Below are positions 1 through 6,478 of a stretch of 8,006 bases of DNA, in pieces. Made by a program: the position numbers and the translations under genes. The number at the start of each line of letters is the position of its first letter. Positions within the stretch are counted from its first letter, which is position 1. The stretch lies in NCBI GenBank assembly GCA_964428935.1, contig CAYSAG010000244.1:1-8006 (forward strand), written 5' to 3'. This DNA comes from JAADHY01 sp964428935. GTDB lineage: Bacteria; Planctomycetota; Planctomycetia; Planctomycetales; Planctomycetaceae. Below the pieces are notes generated by a model, which did not search any database, was not told the DNA's origin, and saw only the letters and a program-made list of their open reading frames with translations.

Positions 1-8
1 GTAGCTGA

Positions 9-1139
9 ATGTCGGCTCTCAAGTTCAAGCAGAACGACTACCCCACGGTCGGCCTGGAAGTGGAACTGCAACTGGTCGACGCCGAGACGTTCGACCTGTC
101 CAGCTCGATCGAAGAGATTCTTCGGCGCGTGCCGCCGGAACTGGCGCCGTTTGTCAAGCCCGAGCTCATGCAAAGCTACGTGGAGCTGAACACGGGCGTG
201 TGCCGCTGCGTGCCCGAGGCTCGGCGGGACTTGATTGAGAAGCTGCAAGTAGTCGAAGGAATCGCCGAAGGACTGGGGCTCCGTTTGTTTTGGGCAGCTA
301 CGCACCCATTCGCTTCCTGGAGAAACCAGCAGATTACGGTCAACGAGCGTTACTACCGGCTGGTTGAGCTCATGCAGGACGTGGCACGTCGGCTGCTCAC
401 TTTCGGCTTTCACGTCCATGTGGGAGTCGAGAGCGGCGACAAGGCCGTCATGATTTGCGACCGAATGCTTCGCTACCTGCCGCTCCTGTTGGCGCTCTCG
501 TCGAATTCCCCGTTCTGGGAAGGACGGGCCACGGGGCTGCATTCCAACCGCTCGAAAATCATGGAAGGACTGCCCACCGCAGGCCTGCCTTACCGCATGC
601 GGAATTGGAGCGAGTACGTGTGGCTGGTCAACCACTTGAAAGAGACCGGCTTCATCAACACGATCCGCGAGATTTGGTGGGACATTCGCCCGCACCACAT
701 TTTCGGCACGGTCGAGGTGCGAGTGTGCGACATGCCGCCCAACCTCGACCAAGTCCTCGCCCTGACCGCGTTGATTCAATGTTTGGTGCAGGCCATCTCG
801 GAAGAAATCGACGAAGGCACCTACCGCTCGGACTACCACCCCATGATGGTCCAGCAGAACAAGTGGCGGGCGACGCGGTTTGGCCCGGACGCCCGTTTGG
901 TCAACACCGACACGTTCCAGCAGGAGCCCGTGGCCGAGTTGGCTCGAAGAATGGTCGAGCGGCTCCGGCCGACGGCGGAAAGATTGGGCTGCGTGGACGA
1001 CTTGCAGAGAGTGGTCCAGCTGCCGGCCGACACGGGCAGCCGCCAGCAGCTTCGCATTTTCGAGCAGACGGGTGACCGACGAGAAGTGGTCCGCCGAATG
1101 CTGGAACAGAACGACTGGCGTCTGAGTCGCTCCACGTGA
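9..1139 (+). CDS. YbdK-type carboxylate-amine ligase (GCS2 family)
   Basis: The 376 aa protein belongs to the glutamate-cysteine ligase type 2 (GCS2/YbdK) family. Members are cytosolic ATP-grasp-like enzymes that join a carboxylate to an amine; E. coli YbdK has weak glutamate-cysteine ligase activity, and the true substrate of most relatives is unknown. Visible family motifs, in order, are the N-terminal GLEVELQLVD (residues 15-24), FHVHVGV (134-140), ALSSNSPFW followed by TGLHSNR (162-181), LPTAGLPY (188-195) and IWWDIRPHHIFGTVEVRVCD (222-241). Length is normal for the family (about 370 aa), so the gene looks intact. The ATG at 9 is directly preceded by an in-frame TGA (6-8), so no longer start is possible in this frame. 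Its ribosome binding site lies outside the window. The gene converges on the GH95 gene with 72 bp between stops. Family assignment is firm; substrate is not. Confidence 0.93.
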   Translation: MSALKFKQNDYPTVGLEVELQLVDAETFDLSSSIEEILRRVPPELAPFVKPELMQSYVELNTGVCRCVPEARRDLIEKLQVVEGIAEGLGLRLFWAATHPFASWRNQQITVNERYYRLVELMQDVARRLLTFGFHVHVGVESGDKAVMICDRMLRYLPLLLALSSNSPFWEGRATGLHSNRSKIMEGLPTAGLPYRMRNWSEYVWLVNHLKETGFINTIREIWWDIRPHHIFGTVEVRVCDMPPNLDQVLALTALIQCLVQAISEEIDEGTYRSDYHPMMVQQNKWRATRFGPDARLVNTDTFQQEPVAELARRMVERLRPTAERLGCVDDLQRVVQLPADTGSRQQLRIFEQTGDRREVVRRMLEQNDWRLSRST

Positions 1140-1177
1140 CAACGGCTCCCCGACGGACCCCGCCGCCTACACCCTGC

Positions 1178-1198
1178 GCTCTCCGCTCTCGGCTCTCC
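1178..1198. repeat. Three tandem 7-bp repeats between convergent genes
   Basis: Three consecutive heptamers, GCTCTCC, GCTCTCG and GCTCTCC, sit in the 72 bp gap between the ligase stop and the GH95 stop. One strand is entirely C/T/G with a strong pyrimidine bias. No terminator hairpin with a T-run is visible in this gap. It is a short simple repeat with no evident function. Confidence 0.6.
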
Positions 1199-1211
1199 GC
1201 CCCCAAAAGCC

Positions 1212-3449
1212 CTACCGAAACCGGACCACGTAGTCTTGACCTGCTTTCAGGCTAACGGTGGTCGGGCCGTCGATTTCTTGCCCGGCTGGTGGCCGCAGCC
1301 GGCAGCTTGTGTCGACGCTCGGGTGGAGCACGGCCTCGACCGCCTTGCCGTCTCGCCAAGTCAGGTCGACCACCAGACCGCCACGAGCCCGCAGGCCGCG
1401 GAAGCAGCCGCTGGCCCAAGCGTCGGGCAGTGCCGGCAGGAAATGAAGGCTTCCCATGTGGGATTGCAAGAGCATTTCGCACACGCCGGCCGCGTAGCCG
1501 AAGTTGCCGTCGATTTGGAACGGCGGGTGCGTGTTGAACAGGTTGTCGAGGATTCGGGTTTGAATGAGACCTCGCAGAATGCGGTAGGCGCGGTTGCCGT
1601 CGTGCAGCCGAGCCCAAATGCAAATTTTCCACGCGCGGCTCCACCCGGTCGACTCGTCGCCGCGAGCGTTCATGGACACGCGGGCGGCCTGAGCCAGTTT
1701 CGGTGTCGTCAGCGGCGAAATCTGCCGGCCGGGAAAAACCGCGACCATGTGGGACAAATGCCGGTGCTTGTCGTTCGGGTCGTCGCGGTCGACCATCCAC
1801 TCCTGCAGCTGGCCCCAGCGACCGATTTTCGGACCGAGCAGCTTCGAACGCATTGAGGCAATCTGCTGGCGGAACTTTTCGTCCACCCCCAATACGGCCG
1901 ACGCCTCCAAGTAGTTCGTGAACAGGTCCCACACCAGTTGCTGGTCGAACGAAACGCCGTCCTCGACCGGACCGTGCTCCGGCGAGAAGCCGTTCGGTGA
2001 GACCAACGTCCCGTCCGGCAGCTCCTTCAAGTGGTCCACCCAAAACTCGCAAAGTTCTTTCAGGATTGGGTAGCAGCGACGGAGGTAGTCGCGGTCCAGC
2101 GTGAAGGCGTAGTGGTCCCACAGAATCTGCGCCACCCAGGCGGCGTCGCCTTTGGACCATTTCCAGGTCGAGCCACCGAAAATGCCGTTCTCGGCGTGAA
2201 AGGCCCAGCCGCGCGTTCCGAACACCCGACGTGTCTCTTCTCGGCGAACCTCGCGAATGGCGTTGACCCAGTCAAACAGCGGCTCGAAGCACTCGCACAG
2301 GTTGGCCGGGTGCACGAACCAGTAATTCATTTCGACGTTGACGTCGGTGTGGTAGTCGCAGCGCCACGGCGGCCGGTTGCTTCGGTTCCACAGGCCCTGA
2401 AGGTTGGCCGGAAGGTCGCCCGGACGCGAGGAACTAATCATTAGGTAGCGAGCGTACTGAAAGAGCAGCTCTTCCAGGTCGGGGTCGGGTGTGCCCGACC
2501 GGTACGCCGCCAAGCGCTCGTTTGTCGGCCGTTCGCGTTGAGCGGCGGGCGTCTGACCGACGTCCAGAACCACGCGGTCGAACAGTTGCCGGTAGTCGCG
2601 CACGTGCTCGGCCAGCAGTTTGTCGAACGGCGTGGCGGCAGCCGCTCGAAGCTGTCGCGTCACTTGCTCGTGCGGGTGTTCCCCGCGCCACCCTTTGGCT
2701 CGGTTGGGCACGTAGTCGGTGCCGGCGTTCACCAGAACGGTCAACGCGTTGCAGTTGACAAAACGAATGCCGTCGGTTTCGGCCACGAGCCGGCCGCCTT
2801 CGTTCAGCACCCAAACCTGAGCTTCGTAGTCCAAGGCAATGTCGTACGGCTTCACGGCTTGGCCGCCTTTTCGTTTGCGCTTCTTTTGGAAGGTGTAGCC
2901 AGCCAGAGAACCGGAGGCCGTCATTCGTCCGCCAGCGACTTGCAACTTCGCTGCGTGAGCGTCTTGGTAGCGGACTTTGCCGCTGTAGCTGGCCGGCCTG
3001 TCGGCCGTGAACCGCAAGACCAACACTTGCGCCGGGTGGCTGCAGAAGTACGTCCGTTTGTAACCGACGCCGTTGCAGCGGTACTGGACTGTGAGAACGG
3101 CCGAGTCGAGGTCGAGGGTGCGTGTGTAGGAGCCCTCGTCGGCCTGGTGCTGTTTCTCGAATTCAACGAACAGGTCGCCCAGGCACTGGTACGCTCCCGT
3201 GTCCTTTTCGTCGCCAATCCACAAGCTGTCTTCGTTCAGTTGGACATGCTCTTGCTGGACGCCGCCGAACACCATTCCGCCCAGCCGACCGTTTCCGATT
3301 GGCAGAGCTTCGCGTTCCCAGTTGCGAGCTGGCGAGCGGTAAGTCAGCCGCAGCGGTGGTTGCCGACACTCGGCTCGACCGCTCCTCGACGCCCACACGA
3401 CCAAACAAAGCGTTGCGGCAGCGACGACAAGCCTTTTCCGTCGGGTCAT
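1212..3449 (-). CDS. Secreted GH95 family glycosidase (alpha-L-fucosidase-type)
   Basis: The 745 aa protein is an exported glycoside hydrolase of family 95, whose members are inverting 1,2-alpha-L-fucosidases or, in some subgroups, alpha-L-galactosidases. It opens with a signal peptide: basic MTRRKR, a hydrophobic core and a likely cleavage after SGRA (residue 26). The N-terminal beta-domain begins at about 31 with LTYRSPARNWEREALPIGNGRLGG-type sequence. The (alpha/alpha)6 catalytic region carries DYHTDVNVEMNYW (365-377), FSPEHG (489-493), HRHLSH (562-567) and QIDGNFG (645-651), followed by the small C-terminal domain. By family alignment from memory, E491 would be the general acid and D647 part of the base network. 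D369 stands where the first Asn of the usual N-x-N pair is expected, while N371 is kept. The frame runs 79 codons further upstream to 3686, but those residues look non-coding. The ATG at 3449 has AAGGA 7 nt upstream and begins the signal peptide, so it was chosen. The exact sugar is uncertain. Confidence 0.9.
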   Translation of the reverse strand: MTRRKRLVVAAATLCLVVWASRSGRAECRQPPLRLTYRSPARNWEREALPIGNGRLGGMVFGGVQQEHVQLNEDSLWIGDEKDTGAYQCLGDLFVEFEKQHQADEGSYTRTLDLDSAVLTVQYRCNGVGYKRTYFCSHPAQVLVLRFTADRPASYSGKVRYQDAHAAKLQVAGGRMTASGSLAGYTFQKKRKRKGGQAVKPYDIALDYEAQVWVLNEGGRLVAETDGIRFVNCNALTVLVNAGTDYVPNRAKGWRGEHPHEQVTRQLRAAAATPFDKLLAEHVRDYRQLFDRVVLDVGQTPAAQRERPTNERLAAYRSGTPDPDLEELLFQYARYLMISSSRPGDLPANLQGLWNRSNRPPWRCDYHTDVNVEMNYWFVHPANLCECFEPLFDWVNAIREVRREETRRVFGTRGWAFHAENGIFGGSTWKWSKGDAAWVAQILWDHYAFTLDRDYLRRCYPILKELCEFWVDHLKELPDGTLVSPNGFSPEHGPVEDGVSFDQQLVWDLFTNYLEASAVLGVDEKFRQQIASMRSKLLGPKIGRWGQLQEWMVDRDDPNDKHRHLSHMVAVFPGRQISPLTTPKLAQAARVSMNARGDESTGWSRAWKICIWARLHDGNRAYRILRGLIQTRILDNLFNTHPPFQIDGNFGYAAGVCEMLLQSHMGSLHFLPALPDAWASGCFRGLRARGGLVVDLTWRDGKAVEAVLHPSVDTSCRLRPPAGQEIDGPTTVSLKAGQDYVVRFR

Positions 3450-3456
3450 TGGTTGT

Positions 3457-3463
3457 TCCTTCC
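3457..3463 (-). promoter_or_regulatory. Ribosome binding site that sets the GH95 start
   Basis: On the minus strand GGAAGGA lies 7 nt before the ATG at 3449. Together with the signal peptide that begins there, it decides against the longer in-frame start at 3686. Confidence 0.65.
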
Positions 3464-3561
3464 GTCTGAAGACGCTCGACCACAGTTGCCCTTCCGCCGG
3501 CGCCGTCCGGACACCAAACGGCGACGTTCGAGTTCGCCAGCCGTCCTGCGACGCTCCTGCC

Positions 3562-3590
3562 AGTTTAGGAAACACGTTGACCCGGACCAA
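3562..3590 (-). promoter_or_regulatory. Candidate promoter for the GH95 gene
   Basis: On the minus strand TTGGTC (3590-3585) and TAAACT (3567-3562) are separated by 17 nt, about 110 nt upstream of the GH95 start. The match to the sigma-70 consensus is weak (3 of 6 and 4 of 6), but the spacing is ideal and the -10 box lies in one of the few AT-rich patches of this region. Confidence 0.3.
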
Positions 3591-3720
3591 GCGGGCGGAC
3601 GGCGTCGGCAGCGAGGCAGCGAGCCCGTCTCTGACTGCAGCCGACGGCACGGCTGTGCCGAGCGTTTGCCCTGCGGCAGACGTCACCGCTACATTACGGA
3701 CCGGTCAGTGCGGGCCGACC

Positions 3721-3778
3721 GCAGCTCTCGCCCGCGACGGCCCCGTGTGCTGGCCAGCGGCGCGAAAGGGCGAGCTGC
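3721..3778. repeat. Long imperfect inverted repeat upstream of cutA
   Basis: GCAGCT-CT-CGCCC (3721-3733) can pair with GGGCGAGCTGC (3768-3778), giving 11 base pairs with one 2-nt bulge. An outer pair CCGACC (3715-3720) with GGTCGG (3794-3799) could extend it, and the loop contains the palindrome GCTGGCCAGC. There is no T-run after it. It may be a structured part of the cutA leader or an operator; chance pairing in GC-rich DNA is the alternative. Confidence 0.35.
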
Positions 3779-3880
3779 TGCGGGCGTCGTGCGGGTCGGT
3801 GAGCTGACAAGCGTGTGCCGAGCGTCGTTCGGCCCGTCCGGTTCCGCTCGACGTGTTGCTCCAGACTCCTGCCACCGAAA

Positions 3881-3886
3881 AGGAGG
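3881..3886 (+). promoter_or_regulatory. Strong ribosome binding site that sets the cutA start
   Basis: AGGAGG sits 7 nt before the ATG at 3894, a near-perfect Shine-Dalgarno. It decides the start: the same frame stays open far upstream (to about 2538) antisense to the GH95 gene, which would otherwise suggest a much longer protein. Confidence 0.85.
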
Positions 3887-3893
3887 CTCGACC

Positions 3894-4208
3894 ATGGAAG
3901 TGGCTGTCGTCTACGTCACGGCGCGCGACCGCGAGCAGGCTCTTCAAATCGGCCGCAAGTTGGTGGAGGAGCGGTTGGCGGCGTGCGTCAACGTGCTGCC
4001 GGGCGTCACGTCGGTGTACTGGTGGGAGGACCAAGTGGAAGAGGCGAGCGAAGCGGTGCTCATTGCGAAAACCCGTCAGGACCTGGTCGGCTCGGTCGTT
4101 CAACGCGTGCGCGAACTGCACACGTACGAGTGTCCGTGCGTGGTGAGCTGGACGCTGGACGCCGGCAGCGAAGCGTTTCTGGACTGGGTTCGTCGCGAGA
4201 CCGGCTGA
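3894..4208 (+). CDS. cutA: CutA-like divalent-cation tolerance protein
   Basis: This 104 aa protein is a full-length CutA homologue. CutA proteins are small, very stable trimers with a ferredoxin-like fold. The name comes from copper tolerance in E. coli, but the biochemical role is still unsettled. Family signatures seen here are the beta-strand start VAVVYVTA (3-10), ERLAACVNVLPGVTSVYWW (26-44), EASEAVLIAKT (50-60) and the C-terminal RELHTYECPCVVSW block (73-86). Cys31 in AACVN is the widely conserved cysteine; C80 and C82 flank the conserved proline of the last block. The start is fixed by the strong AGGAGG upstream. The gene stands alone: it is divergent from the GH95 gene and converges on the cyclase gene. 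A long leader with inverted repeats lies upstream. Family call is firm; a role in metal tolerance is by name only. Confidence 0.95.
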   Translation: MEVAVVYVTARDREQALQIGRKLVEERLAACVNVLPGVTSVYWWEDQVEEASEAVLIAKTRQDLVGSVVQRVRELHTYECPCVVSWTLDAGSEAFLDWVRRETG

Positions 4209-4237
4209 GCGGAACGGACGGGCCAGCCGCAGCGACC

Positions 4238-4284
4238 GAGGCGCGGCTTTGCGTTTCGGACCGGCGCCTCTTGTCCCGCCGGTC
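4238..4284. terminator. Overlapping alternative hairpins between convergent cutA and cyclase genes
   Basis: Two stems share bases and so cannot form together. GAGGCGC (4238-4244) pairs with GCGCCTC (4264-4270), 7 bp with a 19-nt loop. GACCGGCG (4259-4266) pairs with CGCCGGTC (4277-4284), 8 bp with a 10-nt loop. Both are perfect. Neither is followed by a proper T-run on either strand, so intrinsic termination is only suggested. The site, 30-75 nt after the cutA stop and between converging genes, fits a bidirectional terminator. Confidence 0.4.
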
Positions 4285-4410
4285 GGCAACACAGACTGGG
4301 ACGCCCCGACGAAACCTTCAACGAGCGAGCACCGCACCGGCTCGACGCCGGGCTGCCGCTCACTCGGCCCGGCGTGCCGGGACGACGCCTCCCTCAAACC
4401 CGCCGGCGGA

Positions 4411-6195
4411 CTACTTCTGCTGCAACCGAACGACGCCGTCCCAGTCGTCCGGTGCGACGCGGTTGTGTTGCGTAATGAGCAACATGAGGAAGTCTTGAGC
4501 ACGGTCGCTGGCGGGCATTCCGTGAAAGCACCGGTAAGCCTCTTCCCACCGTCCGGCCAGGAAGTGGTCGACGCCTTCCTCGAACTGCCGCAAATGCTCG
4601 TCCGTCAGCTCCGGCATTTCCGACTCCGGCGGCAACAGCTCGCTCACCAACACCGGCCGGTCCATGCCAGCCGGTTGCACGCGAGCCAGTCGACGAATGC
4701 GTCCTTCGCTGGGCGGCAGTTTTTCTCGGACAATTCGAGCCGTGTTCTCGTCCAGCAGCACGGGCACGCGGAGCTGTCGGGTCATGCTCTCCAGCCGACT
4801 GGCCAGGTTGACGACCGGTCCGAAGACGGTCACCTTCACCTGTTCCTCGGTGCCGATTTTTCCGGCGACGGCTCGGCCGTGAGCGATTCCGATTCCCATT
4901 TGGAAGTTCTGGAGCGGGTGCCCCTCGGTCCGTCCGACCTGTTGGAACGCCCGTCGAATTCCCAGGGCGGCGCGACATGCGTCGACGGCCGCCGACTCGG
5001 AAGCCAACGGCCACCCCCAGAACCCCAGCGCGGCGTCGCCCTGAAAGTCGCCAATGACGCCTCCGTGCTGCGAAATGTGGTGGGTCATGACCCCCAACGC
5101 CTGACTGACGCGGCTCAACAACCCCAGCAGGTCGTGCTCTTCCCGCTCCGCTCGCCGGCTGAAGCCGCGCAGGTCGCAAAACAGCACCGCTACTTCGCAC
5201 TCCCGCGGCTCCAGCAGCTCCGTGTTCAGTTCGTCGCCAATGGCCGACAGAATGGCCGGAGCGAAAAACTGGCGGAGCCCGGCCTGTTGCCGTTCCAGCC
5301 GGTTGACCCGACGCACCGAGCCAATCACTTCGGCCAGCAGTTCCGTGAATTTGACGTCCGCCTGGAGCGTGGTGGGGTCCAAAGACAGCGCGGTGGGTGA
5401 GTCGGCCAACGGCGACAAGCGGCCTGCGACGTACAGTCCCCAGGGAAAACGGGCCGGCTCGGGAACCGGCGTGCAAAAGGCCCAGTCAAACTCGGCCGCC
5501 GCCGTGTATTGGTCGGCTGTGTCGGCCTGCGCCTTCCACACGTGCAACACGCTGTTCCGCCGCTGCTTCAAAGCCTCGCGAACCAGTCGGCTGCTGGGAC
5601 GAAAGCTGCCTTCGGTTTCGTGACGGCGGTCCCAGTGCAAGACCTGCACCTCGTCGCCCGCTCCGACCCGGACCACCGCGACCGCCTCGGCGTGAGGAAT
5701 TCCGGCCAAGAGCAGGCCGGCCAGACGGTAGTAGAGGTCCGAGTCGCTGCGCGAGCCGCCAATGACCTCGGGCAAGTGCGTCAGCACTTCGATTTGCTTG
5801 TTCGCGTCGCGGAACCGGACCTGCTGCAATTCCTGGCGGCTGAACGAAAACTCCTGCACGGGCGACTGCTCGGCCGCCGGCTCGCTGTCGCTGACCGCCA
5901 CCACGTAAAACACCGTGTCGCCAATGACGAAATGCTCGCCGGCCCGGAGTTCGAGTCGGTCCGCTGAGTGTCCTTGGTAGAAGACCGGGTTCTTCGCCGA
6001 CGGAAGCACCTGCAGCTCCACGCACGACTCCCGCACCGTCAACCGCGCGTGTTGACGAGAAGCGAACGGCTCCCACGGCACTCGCACGTCGACCCGCTCG
6101 CCGCGTCCGAGCAGGTACGACCGGCCGGTCTGCAACCGGACCCGCAGCCGCTCCAGCCCGTCCTTTCCCTCGGCAATCAATTCGAACCGTTGCAT
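4411..6195 (-). CDS. FHA / GAF-like / class III nucleotide cyclase
   Basis: A 594 aa soluble signalling protein; no membrane segment is seen. An N-terminal FHA domain (about 3-100) has GRG (30-32), the phosphothreonine-binding SRQH (46-49) and a conserved Asn in KNPVFYQG (about 69). The middle (about 130-297) resembles a GAF sensor, less certainly. A short helix leads into a class III cyclase domain (about 332-517). Both metal-binding Asp are present, in LFCDLRGFS (D341) and FQGDAALGF (D387), as are the transition-state residues of VNLASR (N463, R467). The purine-selecting Lys is replaced by Asp (D383), with Thr456 at the second selector position. A C-terminal helical tail (about 528-594) ending in DWDGV resembles the TPR-like tails of other bacterial cyclases. 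It should make cAMP or cGMP in response to partner phosphorylation; base choice is open. The frame also allows a TTG start at 6234, just after an in-frame TAG; the ATG at 6195 was preferred because the FHA fold begins there. Confidence 0.9.
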   Translation of the reverse strand: MQRFELIAEGKDGLERLRVRLQTGRSYLLGRGERVDVRVPWEPFASRQHARLTVRESCVELQVLPSAKNPVFYQGHSADRLELRAGEHFVIGDTVFYVVAVSDSEPAAEQSPVQEFSFSRQELQQVRFRDANKQIEVLTHLPEVIGGSRSDSDLYYRLAGLLLAGIPHAEAVAVVRVGAGDEVQVLHWDRRHETEGSFRPSSRLVREALKQRRNSVLHVWKAQADTADQYTAAAEFDWAFCTPVPEPARFPWGLYVAGRLSPLADSPTALSLDPTTLQADVKFTELLAEVIGSVRRVNRLERQQAGLRQFFAPAILSAIGDELNTELLEPRECEVAVLFCDLRGFSRRAEREEHDLLGLLSRVSQALGVMTHHISQHGGVIGDFQGDAALGFWGWPLASESAAVDACRAALGIRRAFQQVGRTEGHPLQNFQMGIGIAHGRAVAGKIGTEEQVKVTVFGPVVNLASRLESMTRQLRVPVLLDENTARIVREKLPPSEGRIRRLARVQPAGMDRPVLVSELLPPESEMPELTDEHLRQFEEGVDHFLAGRWEEAYRCFHGMPASDRAQDFLMLLITQHNRVAPDDWDGVVRLQQK

Positions 6196-6316
6196 GCTGA
6201 CGCCAGCCGCAGTCGCCCCCGCCGGAAGAAACAAGAACTAGAGGCCCGCACCGTCTTTTCGAGACCGGCCCTTTGGACCAATCCTAACGCACGGCTCGCC
6301 TGCAGGCTACGTCGCC

Positions 6317-6358
6317 ACGGTTCGGAACGGACCGTCACGCGCCGAGCGGTCAGTGACC
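6317..6358. repeat. Cluster of small inverted repeats between parA and the cyclase gene
   Basis: ACGGT/ACCGT (6317-6321 with 6331-6335) encloses the small palindrome GTTC-G-GAAC. It is followed by GGTCA-G-TGACC (6348-6358), an 11-nt near-perfect dyad. The cluster lies about 120 nt after the parA stop and about 120 nt before the cyclase start on the same strand. It could end parA transcription or bind a regulator of the cyclase gene. The rest of the gap (6196-6478) shows no gene and no good promoter that I can defend. Confidence 0.35.
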
Positions 6359-6478
6359 AGAAGGCGTGCGGTCAGGCCGGGCCGAACGAGACGTCCGGCA
6401 AGTCGCTGCCAGGGGCTCTGCGCGTGTGGCCTTCCGTCTCGACACAGGAGGCAGCGGCCGGGGAAAGAGTCGCTCCGT

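Larger units (their letters stand above)
3450..3893. other. 444 bp divergent intergenic region (GH95 / cutA) rich in inverted repeats
   Basis: No convincing gene is present; open frames here look like non-coding GC-rich sequence. It must hold the divergent promoters of the GH95 gene and cutA. Inverted repeats seen are CGCCGT/ACGGCG (3501-3506 with 3518-3523), CGTCGGC/GCCGACG (3603-3609 with 3640-3646), CGGCAC/GTGCCG with a 4-nt loop (3645-3660), a perfect 10-bp palindrome GCTGGCCAGC (3749-3758), and a longer imperfect pair (3721-3733 with 3768-3778). An 8-bp tandem duplication, GGCAGCGA twice, is at 3607-3622. A poor TTGCCC-18-TACATT pair (3666-3695) is a possible cutA promoter. In such GC-rich DNA some of these pairings are expected by chance. 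Confidence 0.5.

Noticed and set aside
3450..3686. 79-codon N-terminal extension of the GH95 protein
   Set aside because: The extension has no recognisable domain, would bury a clear signal peptide inside the protein, and the ATG at 3449 has a good ribosome binding site.
2538..3893. Long open frame antisense to the GH95 gene, continuous with cutA (about 450 extra codons)
   Set aside because: It mirrors the GH95 coding strand and has no family features. cutA has a complete fold and a strong AGGAGG at its own ATG, so the upstream extension is a GC-driven absence of stops.
3705..4502. 265-codon minus-strand frame over cutA
   Set aside because: It is antisense to a firmly identified cutA and has no recognisable features.
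4249..5476. Long open frames on the opposite strand and in a second minus-strand frame across the cyclase gene (about 360-380 codons)
   Set aside because: They fall inside the cyclase gene, are low-complexity Arg/Gly/Pro-rich or mirror its codons, and show no motif; no evidence for dual coding.
6196..6234. TTG start adding 13 residues to the cyclase
   Set aside because: There is no Shine-Dalgarno before it and the added residues lie before the FHA fold. It remains possible, since the ATG at 6195 also lacks a strong ribosome binding site.
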